Below, piece by piece: positions 22,057-29,947 of a stretch of DNA of 64,000 nucleotides. The stretch spans positions 44,267,326 to 44,331,325 of the forward strand of contig CM034532.1 in NCBI GenBank assembly GCA_020002185.1, given 5' to 3'. The position numbers were made by a program, and so were the translations under genes. The stretch is from Paraescarpia echinospica. Taxonomy: Eukaryota > Annelida > Polychaeta > Sabellida > Siboglinidae. The notes under the pieces were generated by a model. That model saw nothing but the letters and a program-made list of their open reading frames with translations. It searched no databases and was not told the origin of the DNA. The first letter of the stretch is position 1. Every line of letters starts with the position of its first letter.

Positions 22057-22530
22057 ATGAAACATATGGCGGTCAAGAGCTTGGATATACAATTCAGGGG
22101 TCCTGGACACTTCCTATCTAATTTCCATCCATGTAATATACACATATGGGGCGAAGACTTTTCTTGTGCAGAAGCAGCCTATCAGTTTAAAAAAGCCAGA
22201 CATTTTCACGATGAGAACACAGCGAGAAAGATTCAGACTGCACGCAGTGGAATACAGGCGAAATACTGGAGTAAAAACATTCGGTGGACACCGGATCGAA
22301 CTGCTACATGGCTATCACAACGTCGAGCCGTGATGCGCGCTATAGTAGCCGTAAAGTTTCGCGCCTCTAAACTACGGCAACGCTTGCTGGATACAGGTGA
22401 CGCACGACTTATTGAGAATGTACCCAGTGCGGAAGGGTATTGGGGTAAGAGTTCAAAGCGTAACGAAGCAGGTAAGAATATACTCGGTGTGATTCTTATG
22501 CAGGTGAGAGACTTCGTTAGGCAGTGCTAA
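22057..22530 (+). CDS. NADAR-domain (YbiA-like) protein encoded by the Polinton
   Basis: 157 codons, intact, essentially one domain. FLSNFHPC near residues 18-25 and CAEAAYQFKKARHF near 37-50 match the conserved N-terminal blocks. VPSAEGYWGKSSKRNEAGKN and LGVILMQVRD near the C-terminus match the WG...GxNxLGxxLMxxR block. NADAR proteins are N-glycosidases acting on ADP-ribose-linked or riboflavin-pathway-type substrates. Some bacterial and phage members remove ADP-ribose from guanine in DNA and serve as antitoxins to DarT-type toxins. That makes removal of host-added ADP-ribose, or another anti-defence role, a plausible but untested idea. It is divergent from the gene at 20630-21613 and lies upstream of the RPA-like gene. 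A second in-frame ATG lies at 22066. No TATA is evident. Confidence 0.85.
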   Translation: MKHMAVKSLDIQFRGPGHFLSNFHPCNIHIWGEDFSCAEAAYQFKKARHFHDENTARKIQTARSGIQAKYWSKNIRWTPDRTATWLSQRRAVMRAIVAVKFRASKLRQRLLDTGDARLIENVPSAEGYWGKSSKRNEAGKNILGVILMQVRDFVRQC

Positions 22531-22622
22531 GGCGGCCATTACACAAAAAACAGACAGTCAGCCACACGGTGACAGAGTACGGGAGAGAGAGAGATAAAGT
22601 CACGCGCCTGATAAGACGCGAA

Positions 22623-22696
22623 CACCCAGGGGCGCGTGATGTCATTGCCTACGGTACACGTGATCGATGCCTGGAGGGGATGATTATGTATATAAA
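22623..22696 (+). promoter_or_regulatory. Promoter of the RPA-like gene (module plus TATA)
   Basis: CACCCAGGGG, TGATGTCA (22637-22644), CACGTGATCGATGCCTGG (22657-22674) and TATATAAA (22689-22696) stand in order about 100 bp before the ATG at 22799. Order and spacing match the module at 21806-21888. Confidence 0.65.
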
Positions 22697-22798
22697 CCCA
22701 GGGTAAATCCAACAGGACAAACATTATCTCTCCGACTCGCTGCTGCCGCTCTCGACTACTTCACTGCTCTGCCACTCTCGACTTCACTGCTCAACAAG

Positions 22799-23413
22799 AT
22801 GGCGACGCCCAATATCAAATCTGAGGAAATGCTGCTCTCAGAACTCGAACAAGTAAGTGACGGAACGTACGCATTTGTTCGTCCACTGACACTAGTAACA
22901 TGTGCTCTGACAGATAAATATGTATGCTACCCGGCATGCCGTATATGTAATCGGAAAGTCCTTCGTCTTGAAATGACGAAGGGGAACCGCCATTGCGTCA
23001 GTACATGTGCTGTACACGGCCGTCAGTCGGGTGACCCCGTTTACAAGTATGCTATGGGTATACTTTTTGCCGATCACAAGGGGAATGAAGCGTGGGCCAC
23101 AGGATTTGATCGTATAGTTCAGGGGGCCGTGGGGGGAATGACAGCAAGCGACTATATGGCGCTTAAACCCGGCCAAGAACGCTACGAGGCACTGAATGTC
23201 CTACGCGGCAAACGGGCTAGGGTGACAATTAGAAAGGAGACAAAGGAGGGCTATCGTAACTACACCTTGATTGCACTGGAAATAATCCAGTCGGACAAGG
23301 CGGTACCTGACAGTGACTTACTGGAAATATTCCAGTCGGAGGTGGCGGCACCTGACAATGACGTACTGGAAATATTCCAGTCGGAAGAGGCACCACCTGA
23401 CAGTGTCGAATGA
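22799..23413 (+). CDS. RPA70 C-domain-like zinc-ribbon/OB-fold protein (candidate ssDNA-binding protein)
   Basis: 204 codons. The ATG at 22799 (context AACAAGATGG) is chosen because an upstream frame opening at 22667 precedes the TATA box. CYPACRICNRK (about residues 43-53) and HCVSTC about 20 residues later form a Cys4-like zinc ribbon inserted in an OB fold. KYAMGILFADHKGNEAWATG and FDRIVQG, with a later RARVTIRKETKEGYRNYTL, follow the order of the large-subunit RPA C domain (Rep_fac-A_C). That domain binds single-stranded DNA and contacts other subunits. The tail holds three 15-residue repeats with LEIFQSE (23276-23410). A role in protecting ssDNA during protein-primed replication by the element's own PolB is inferred. 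Confidence 0.75.
   Translation: MATPNIKSEEMLLSELEQVSDGTYAFVRPLTLVTCALTDKYVCYPACRICNRKVLRLEMTKGNRHCVSTCAVHGRQSGDPVYKYAMGILFADHKGNEAWATGFDRIVQGAVGGMTASDYMALKPGQERYEALNVLRGKRARVTIRKETKEGYRNYTLIALEIIQSDKAVPDSDLLEIFQSEVAAPDNDVLEIFQSEEAPPDSVE
23276..23410 (+). repeat. Three 45-bp repeats in the tail of the RPA-like gene
   Basis: Units 23276-23320, 23321-23365 and 23366-23410. Units 2 and 3 begin with the DNA palindrome CTGGAAATATTCCAG, so selection could act on DNA or on the LEIFQSE peptide. Confidence 0.85.
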
Positions 23414-23480
23414 ATGATGTGGCGCCACCTGCCAGCGATGAATGAATGTATTTGACACTTGCTTCTGTCGTGTGTTGTAG

Positions 23481-24339
23481 ACTCCTCCTCCTTGGGCAAC
23501 CCCTAGCGTACGCGGGGTGAAACGTCGCCTGTTCGAAGACAGCGATGATAATGATGATAAGGCAAGTGTCATCTATGTGGGGTCGTGTGCGTGGTCTAGT
23601 GATGATGATGATGAGGAGATTGCTAATGATGGTGATATTGATACTGATTGGACCACTGATATTGACCATGCCGAGGATAGGAGACGTAGTGAATTACAGG
23701 AAGCGGTAGAGAAGGTGAATGGCATTCAGAAGCGTGCAGACCAAATGATAGATGACGGTCTATTTATGGCCACTATAACCGCTGCTTGCACTCGCCAGGC
23801 GGCCGAATCACTGAGTCGTCACTATGCGAACGTTCACGAAGACATGTACAAAGTAGATCCCATACGTATATATAATAGCTTTGATATGGTAGTATCCGAG
23901 CTGGTATGCGTAGCGCGCACACCGTGGTTTGCTCGTATTGTCATAGTACGGGTGAAAGCGAGTCTCCATGCCCGCGGTATAACCGTGTCGGATGCGAAGG
24001 AAGACGAACCACTCACACCGAAGGAGTCACTGCCCTGGGACGAACAAGACGACGGGGGGGGGGGACGACAGGCAGATCTGGTACACCGAGCTGTGTGCAG
24101 TAGCACTCGATGCAATCGTTCGTTTTATAAGCAACGAACTGTGGCGCCTGTTCGAAGGTGAGTCAAACGTCATCTACCTGGTGCGTAGTGACCTGATCCA
24201 CGACAATTTGAGATATGCAGTGCAGCATTACAGGTTTATGGCGAGCACACCGGAGTGGTCACGTGACATCGTATCAAGTGTACAAGCCATCCTGCGTACA
24301 CGTGGTATACCAATGATGGACGTAAAAACACCCTGCTAA
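23481..24339 (+). CDS. Acidic two-domain protein of the Polinton, frame interrupted at a G11 run
   Basis: The frame opens after TTGTAG at 23480 and has GTG at 23517 but no early ATG, so the start is unsure (an unseen upstream exon is possible). The N-terminus is Asp/Glu-rich. Two helical segments of about 80 residues follow. The first ends TPWFARIVIVRVKASLHARG and the second TPEWSRDIVSSVQAILRTRG, with about 12 of 30 positions identical by eye. A run of 11 G at 24054-24064 lies between them, and the frame switches there: 23517-24161 in one frame, 23992-24339 in the next. A homopolymer length error, a real mutation or frameshifting could explain it. No family recognised. Confidence 0.6.
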
Positions 24340-24362
24340 TGTTGTTGTTGTGTTGCTAACAG

Positions 24363-24914
24363 GCCACCGATGCTCCCTCTAGCGGTCTGGAGATGATTCG
24401 ACAATCGTATGCCCAGAACCCGATAGAGTGGGCGCCACAAAAACGTCGCCGCCACCACACCCCCATGCCGCTGCGACAGGCCCTACTCACCCAGCTACAC
24501 GAGCGGCAGCACAACTCACTACTGGAGTTGACATGCGAAGACGCGTCACCCTCAACCTCCACCGAAGCATCACTGGACATGTCATGTGAACAGGATGACG
24601 ACTATGACGTCACCATGACCGCATCTGACTATGAGACTCTCCGAAGGGACGCGTCAACGCTCGACCTGGCGTACGACGGCCATATTGTATGGTCGAAAAC
24701 TGACACGTCGATCCCGTGGGCCTACTCGGCACCGTTCAACAGCGTCAGGCACATCGAACTCAATATAGAGTCCCTAGCGGGGACACTCTTTGCCACGCAA
24801 AGATGCAGCTTAGACGTGGCCGTGCGCACGATGTGCGAGGAGATCGCTCGAAATGTTGTACGCGACGAACACGTCGCATACATAGTGAATAGCCTCCAGA
24901 AGCGCCTGCAGTGA
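24363..24914 (+). CDS. Polinton protein of unknown function, third ORF of the early cluster
   Basis: The ATG at 24393 gives 173 codons; the frame is open back to 24363, directly after an acceptor-like TTGCTAACAG. A basic segment (PQKRRRHHTPMP) is followed by a Ser/Thr/Glu/Asp-rich linker and a C-terminal helical region (LDVAVRTMCEEIARNVV). That region has the same general layout as the repeats in the preceding gene, so it could be a third, diverged member. An alternative is splicing from GAC|GTAAAA at 24322 to 24363, which would fuse it in frame to that gene through a 41-nt intron. No family recognised. Confidence 0.55.
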   Translation, partial: ATDAPSSGLEMIRQSYAQNPIEWAPQKRRRHHTPMPLRQALLTQLHERQHNSLLELTCEDASPSTSTEASLDMSCEQDDDYDVTMTASDYETLRRDASTLDLAYDGHIVWSKTDTSIPWAYSAPFNSVRHIELNIESLAGTLFATQRCSLDVAVRTMCEEIARNVVRDEHVAYIVNSLQKRLQ

Positions 24915-24965
24915 CGACAAGAGGAAATGCGCCCCTACGCTATAGCTGGGGTTATAGGCGCCGCT
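24915..24965 (+). other. Repeated GC-rich element, copy 1 (after the early cluster)
   Basis: GAGGAAATGCGCCCCTACG and TGGGGTTATAGGCGCC are shared with copy 2 at 29621-29670, and only the few bases between them differ. GCGCC and GGCGC can pair around CCCC/GGGG, suggesting an RNA hairpin. Both copies follow a stop codon. Confidence 0.7.
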
Positions 24966-25025
24966 TGTCTGTTACTACAGGTGCTTAGCTTAGCTTTCAT
25001 ATACTCGCTTTATTACTCTCTTTGA
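24927..25025 (+). CDS. Possible 32-residue membrane peptide overlapping element copy 1
   Basis: The ATG at 24927 gives MRPYAIAGVIGAACLLLQ followed by a further hydrophobic/aromatic stretch, long enough for one membrane span, ending in TGA at 25023. AATAAA follows at 25037-25042. The same ATG exists in copy 2 but the frame there closes after 12 codons, so the reading frame is not conserved and the DNA or RNA element may be what matters. Confidence 0.3.
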   Translation: MRPYAIAGVIGAACLLLQVLSLAFIYSLYYSL

Positions 25026-25036
25026 TTGTAATTCCA

Positions 25037-25042
25037 TGAATA
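25037..25042 (+). terminator. Polyadenylation signal of the early gene cluster
   Basis: AATAAA about 125 bp after the stop at 24914, in the gap before the PolB promoter. Confidence 0.55.
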
Positions 25043-25150
25043 AAGATGATATGTAATCCAGGATTCTGGTGTCTGTTGTTCTTGTTACCTTCATAGCTCG
25101 TTGTGATCGGTGAATACATACACGCGCACTCATACAAGTCACACCTCTTA

Positions 25151-25177
25151 TGACGTCACACAGTGTAGGATATATAG
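25151..25177 (+). promoter_or_regulatory. PolB promoter: perfect CRE palindrome plus TATA
   Basis: TGACGTCA at 25151-25158 and TATATAG at 25171-25177, about 40 bp before the PolB ATG. The CRE-like element matches those in the modules at 21720-21888 and 22623-22696. Confidence 0.65.
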
Positions 25178-25216
25178 ACACGTGCAAGGTTCTCCCATCC
25201 TTCAGTTGTAGGTACG

Positions 25217-28200
25217 ATGAAACAGCACACGTGTCGTCACTGCGGTCTCGTGCTCGATACACACGCCGACATACAACGTCATATAGACCAAACACATTCA
25301 TCACCAACAACACACGACGATCATGCCTACAGTAAATCATCGTCACGAGTGGCGCCATCTAGTGCTACACTGCATCGTTGTGAGAGATGTGCACGTGAGT
25401 TCACGAGACGTGACAGCCTGTTACGTCATATGAAGTCGATATGTATGGAAGCGAACGACTCACCCCTACGCAAACGAGCGAGACGCACAGAGCGACCACG
25501 TGTGAGTGTTGCGAAGTCGGTATGTATGGAAGCGAACGACCCACCCCTATGCAAACGAGCGAGACGCACAGAGCGACCCCGTGTGAGTGTTGCTGACGAC
25601 GACGACGACGACAACGACCCGATACAACCCCCACCCCGACTTCCCTTCGCCGATACTCTATCGAGGGAACTACAAGACGTCGTCCGAGATCACTGGTCGA
25701 CCATCCGAACCCACACGGCTAGAGGACCTGTACAATCCAGGTACAATTACAGAGTGTCGACACCGGACACGAGTGTCCTAGAACCGTCACTGAAACGCAT
25801 GTTCCGTGAACAGACGCATGCGTTTAAGATTAATCTTAGTTACGGGTTTGTGTTAAGGAACAAGACCACGAACAGGTACAGGTATTATCATTCGTCCTGT
25901 AACTGTTGTGGTCGTTACCTTGACGAACCGTGTCTGATCACAAACACTGCAGACTTTGATGCGTTTCTGGAACGTATCCGAGAAACAGACGTGCTGCAGT
26001 GGGTCATCAATCAGCGTCCGGACAGTCAATGGATATGTGAGGTGGTCACGAATGTTACCTTCTTCGTCAATCACATCGTACATCATCCGATAGGATGTGT
26101 GGACATCACACTGCCGAGGTACATCAAACGAATCAAAGCCGTCATCGGATTGGAAAGAGACTCGGTCAACAAGAAAAAGTACACCGACAATCTGTGTCTC
26201 TTCCGATGTCTGGCTCTGCATCGCGGATGTGACCGATACCACCTGGAACCCGCTGTGCGGGTACTCTACGCGAAATACGACCGTGACGGGGTGGCAATGA
26301 AAGACTTTGACGGGGTGACGATGGACGATCTCTATCGCGTCGAGACCACCTTTGAGACCAACGTGTGCGTCTACACACTCGTCGAACCGGAAGAAGGTGG
26401 AAAGGTGACTGCTGAACTCGTACGCCGTTCCTTGTGTCACTATCCTGAAACGATGTACATCAATCTTCACGAGACACACTTTTCCTACATACAAGACGTG
26501 AACATGTACTGTCATTCGTATCGATGTAGGAAGTGTGGCGATGCACTATGGAGCCGCGTATTCGAACTAGAACGACACGAGCGTGGGTGTACGGGAGGTG
26601 TGCGAAAGATCTATTCCGGTGGCGTCTACCATCCGTCGCCGACAGTCTTCCAGCGATTGGACGACGAAAACATTCACGTTGCCGAATGGTTGCGCTACTA
26701 TCCGTATCGCGCCACCTTCGACTTCGAGTCCTGGTTCGATACATCGCACCTTCCGTCGGACAGTGCCAAGGTCCATTGGGTGGCTCGTCACGTACCGTTG
26801 AGTGTGTCCCTGGCGAGTAACGTACCCGGATTCGAACAGGTGCAATGTCTCATCACGGATGGTGACAGCAACAAGTTGGTATCCGACATGATGACCATCC
26901 TTCAGAACATGAGCGAAGCAGCCTACGAAGTCATCGTAGACAGGTACGAGGGTATCCTACACGAACTCACAGAGGCTATCAGAACGTGGAACGAACAGGA
27001 AGCGTCCGCCGTGGAGGAGGCGGGGGACAACGAGTCACAGCGACAACCGACCAATCCCTACAAAACTCTCATGGGGCAATTGTACGGTTGGCTTCATCAG
27101 TTGCCCGTCATCGGTTTCAACTCGGGCAGGTACGATCTGAACGTCGTCAAACAGTTCCTGGTACCCTACTTCCTGTCCGAAAAGAAAGCAACAGAGGACG
27201 GAGAGGAGGAGGAGGAGGAGAAGGAGGAGGAGGAGGAGACGTTTCACGTGATCAAACGTGGCAACACGTTTATGTGTCTATCGACGGACAACCTCAAATT
27301 CCTCGATATGACTCATTACATTGCCCCGGGATTCTCGTACGACAAGTACCTGAAAGCGTACGGTTGTACAGTCACGAAAGGTCACTTCCCGTACGAATAC
27401 ATGGACAGCTTGGAGAGACTCGACGACACCGTTCTACCTCCCAAAGAGGCCTTCTTCAGTTGTCTGAAGAACGAAGGTATATCCGACGACGACTACACAC
27501 GATGTCGGAAGGTGTGGCGAGACAACGACATGGAGACTTTGCGAGACTTTCTCGTCTGGTATAACAACAGAGACGTCGTACCGTTCTTGGAGGCCATCGC
27601 CAAACAGTTCGACTTCTACCAACACCGCGGACTCGACATGTTCAAACAAGGGATCAGTATACCTGGTTTGACCTTGTCCTACCTGTTCACCTACGTACCG
27701 GAGAGGACGTTCTTTACGCTCTTCAACGAGACGAACAAGGACGTCCACCAGCTCATCAGAGAGAACATCGTCGGAGGGCCGTCACTCATCTTCACCAGAC
27801 ATCACGAGAAGGGGGTCACGAAGATACGTCGTAACGACTACGGTGATGCGGCTCGAACGTGTCAGTCCATTGTGGGCTACGATGCGAATGCATTGTATCT
27901 GTGGTCGATATCACAAGAGATGCCGACTGGATGGTACACGCGGCGACGGGAAGAGAAGGAGTTCCGACCCGAAGTGGCACAGCCCACAGGTCAGATGGCT
28001 GTCGAATGGCTTACGTGGGAGTCCGAACGCACGGGACTCGCCATACGTCATCAGACCAACGGTCGAGAGAAGCGCATCGGTAAACTGTTGGTGGACGGTT
28101 GGTGCAGTGAAACGAAGACGGCCTATCAGTTTCACGGATGCTACTACCACGGGTGTCCGTGCACCGGACGCGAGTTCAACGAGGTCAATGGGAAACCCAT

Positions 28201-29605
28201 GACGCAACTGCTCGCCGAAACACGAAAGAACACAGCCTATCTTCGACACTTTGTGAGGGTCGTCGAATTGTGGGAATGCGAGTGGAAGGTCACGAGACGC
28301 GATCCGTGCGTACAAAAGTTTCTGGACGTTCGCCAACGTCGTCGACACGTGCGCTGGAAAATGACGTCACAACAGATCCTGACAGGTGTGTGCAACGGTA
28401 GCGTGTTCGGTATGATTCAGTGCGACATACGTGTACCGGAGAACCTGCGCGCACACTTTGCCGAGATGCAGCCCATCTTCAAGAACATTCACCTGACCCG
28501 CGATGATCTCGGACCGTTCATGCGTCGCTACGCCGAAGAACACAACATCATGGCAACTCCGCGACGCATGCTCGTCGGGAGTTATCGAGGGGATAAGATC
28601 TTGCTCGCCACACCACTCTTGCGATGGTACCTCGCGCACGGTCTCGAGGTGACGCACGTCTACCAGGTCATCGAGAACACACCGGTCGCCTGCTTCCGAC
28701 GATTCGGCGAGGCGGTGTCCACCGCACGTCGCGAAGGAGACGCCCATCCCGACAAGGCCATGATCGCGGATACCAACAAACTTATGGGCAATTCATCCTA
28801 CGGGAAATTTATCACCAACGTCGATAAGCACCGCGAGGTCACCTACTGCACGGAGAAGAGTGCATCGACCGCGATCAACAATCGTCGCTTCCGTCAACTC
28901 GACGTCGTCGCTGCCGATGCATACGAGATCGAAATGCACAAACGCACCGTCAAATACGCACTGCCCACACACGTGGGATTCTTCGTGTTGCAGTGGGCCA
29001 AACTGCGTATGTTGGAGTTCTACTACGACTTCATGATCAGGTACGTGGATCGTCCGCTGTTCGAGTACTGCGAAACCGATACGGACAGCGCCTATTTGGC
29101 TCTGGCCGGTGAGTCCGTCGACGACCTCGTGACCCCGGCACTGCGCGACCACTACTATCGTCACCGCTCCGAATGGCTACCGTCCGAATGTTGCGACGAA
29201 CATCAGAACGACTACGTGCGCTGTCGGCTGGCCGGACGTCCGTGGAACGGCACCGAGACGTGTTGCAAGGAGCGCAAGGCGTACGACAAGAGAACACCGG
29301 GACTCTTCAAGGTCGAATGGTCCGGTGACTGTTTCCTGGGTCTGTGCAGCAAGACCTACTATTGTTCGGGTACGGTCGATAAATACAGCACCAAAGGTCT
29401 GAACAAACGACTCAACACCATCGACAAGCAGTCGTTCCTGGACGTGTTGACCAATCGTTGCAGTGGAAGTGGGAAGAACCGCGGGTTCCGGGTCAATCAC
29501 TCGTCCGTGCTGACGTACATCCAGGAACGTGCGGCGTTGACCTACTTCTATGCCAAGCGCGTGGTCAACGAAGACGGAATCACCACGGGGCCGGTGGACG
29601 TGTAA
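25217..29605 (+). CDS. polB: Protein-primed-type family B DNA polymerase of the Polinton
   Basis: 1462 codons, intact; replicates the element. Order: two C2H2 fingers (about residues 5-27 and 53-76); a duplicated CMEAND/KRARRTERPR segment (about 76-126) with basic NLS-like clusters; an OTU-like region with DNLCLFRCLALH (about 323) and HETHFSYIQD (about 418); exonuclease motifs FDFES (about 500), GFNSGRYDLN (about 632) and YNNRDV (about 782), with a Glu-rich run between the last two. Polymerase motif A is YDANALYL (about 888), motif B is KLMGNSSYGK (about 1188) and motif C is TDTDSAYL (about 1288). All catalytic acids are present. Adeno/phi29-like polymerases use a terminal-protein primer, which fits the inverted termini. 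Start chosen at the first ATG after TATA; a GTAG acceptor-like site sits just before it. Confidence 0.95.
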   Translation: MKQHTCRHCGLVLDTHADIQRHIDQTHSSPTTHDDHAYSKSSSRVAPSSATLHRCERCAREFTRRDSLLRHMKSICMEANDSPLRKRARRTERPRVSVAKSVCMEANDPPLCKRARRTERPRVSVADDDDDDNDPIQPPPRLPFADTLSRELQDVVRDHWSTIRTHTARGPVQSRYNYRVSTPDTSVLEPSLKRMFREQTHAFKINLSYGFVLRNKTTNRYRYYHSSCNCCGRYLDEPCLITNTADFDAFLERIRETDVLQWVINQRPDSQWICEVVTNVTFFVNHIVHHPIGCVDITLPRYIKRIKAVIGLERDSVNKKKYTDNLCLFRCLALHRGCDRYHLEPAVRVLYAKYDRDGVAMKDFDGVTMDDLYRVETTFETNVCVYTLVEPEEGGKVTAELVRRSLCHYPETMYINLHETHFSYIQDVNMYCHSYRCRKCGDALWSRVFELERHERGCTGGVRKIYSGGVYHPSPTVFQRLDDENIHVAEWLRYYPYRATFDFESWFDTSHLPSDSAKVHWVARHVPLSVSLASNVPGFEQVQCLITDGDSNKLVSDMMTILQNMSEAAYEVIVDRYEGILHELTEAIRTWNEQEASAVEEAGDNESQRQPTNPYKTLMGQLYGWLHQLPVIGFNSGRYDLNVVKQFLVPYFLSEKKATEDGEEEEEEKEEEEETFHVIKRGNTFMCLSTDNLKFLDMTHYIAPGFSYDKYLKAYGCTVTKGHFPYEYMDSLERLDDTVLPPKEAFFSCLKNEGISDDDYTRCRKVWRDNDMETLRDFLVWYNNRDVVPFLEAIAKQFDFYQHRGLDMFKQGISIPGLTLSYLFTYVPERTFFTLFNETNKDVHQLIRENIVGGPSLIFTRHHEKGVTKIRRNDYGDAARTCQSIVGYDANALYLWSISQEMPTGWYTRRREEKEFRPEVAQPTGQMAVEWLTWESERTGLAIRHQTNGREKRIGKLLVDGWCSETKTAYQFHGCYYHGCPCTGREFNEVNGKPMTQLLAETRKNTAYLRHFVRVVELWECEWKVTRRDPCVQKFLDVRQRRRHVRWKMTSQQILTGVCNGSVFGMIQCDIRVPENLRAHFAEMQPIFKNIHLTRDDLGPFMRRYAEEHNIMATPRRMLVGSYRGDKILLATPLLRWYLAHGLEVTHVYQVIENTPVACFRRFGEAVSTARREGDAHPDKAMIADTNKLMGNSSYGKFITNVDKHREVTYCTEKSASTAINNRRFRQLDVVAADAYEIEMHKRTVKYALPTHVGFFVLQWAKLRMLEFYYDFMIRYVDRPLFEYCETDTDSAYLALAGESVDDLVTPALRDHYYRHRSEWLPSECCDEHQNDYVRCRLAGRPWNGTETCCKERKAYDKRTPGLFKVEWSGDCFLGLCSKTYYCSGTVDKYSTKGLNKRLNTIDKQSFLDVLTNRCSGSGKNRGFRVNHSSVLTYIQERAALTYFYAKRVVNEDGITTGPVDV

Positions 29606-29620
29606 TGCCGAACCACTGCT

Positions 29621-29670
29621 GACACGATGAGGAAATGCGCCCCTACGTCAGTTGGGGTTATAGGCGCCTC
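29621..29670 (+). other. Repeated GC-rich element, copy 2 (after PolB)
   Basis: Same GAGGAAATGCGCCCCTACG ... TGGGGTTATAGGCGCC core as at 24915-24965, starting about 16 bp after the PolB stop. Followed by an A15 run near 29704. Confidence 0.7.
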
Positions 29671-29767
29671 TAGCTGTCACGCGGTTAGTAGGCGGAGACA
29701 CACGAAAAAAAAAAAAAAGATAACACTATTTAGTCAGATGCCACACAATCGATAGTCATAACGTAGC

Positions 29768-29947
29768 ATGTCACGGACGGGAACGCTTGTAGCTGTAACA
29801 CTAGTGGGAATACTCGGTCTGTATCTGTACGTCTTGTACGTCTTGTTCCGCGATCCCTTCCTTCGTTGGTGTGGTGGAGGTGTCGTCGTCGCAACTAACA
29901 GCACAGTGGTCAACGCGACATTGTCGAACACCACCGGTGACTACTAG
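29768..29947 (+). CDS. Small single-span membrane protein with three N-glycosylation sequons
   Basis: 59 codons from the ATG at 29768; its TAG is followed at once by the ATG of the ATPase. GTLVAVTLVGILGLYLYVLY is a good membrane span. After it come RDPFLRWCGGG and a tail with NST, NAT and NTT sequons, so the tail would be lumenal or extracellular and glycosylated if exported. Position between PolB and the ATPase and the zero-gap junction argue that it is real. It could be a virion membrane or exit protein; no family recognised. Confidence 0.65.
   Translation: MSRTGTLVAVTLVGILGLYLYVLYVLFRDPFLRWCGGGVVVATNSTVVNATLSNTTGDY

Noticed and set aside
22667..22798. N-terminal extension of the RPA-like protein
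   Set aside because: The in-frame opening at 22667 lies upstream of the TATA box at 22689, so it would not be in the mRNA.
25853..26515. Minus-strand ORFs inside PolB
   Set aside because: Antisense shadows of the polymerase frame without recognisable domains.
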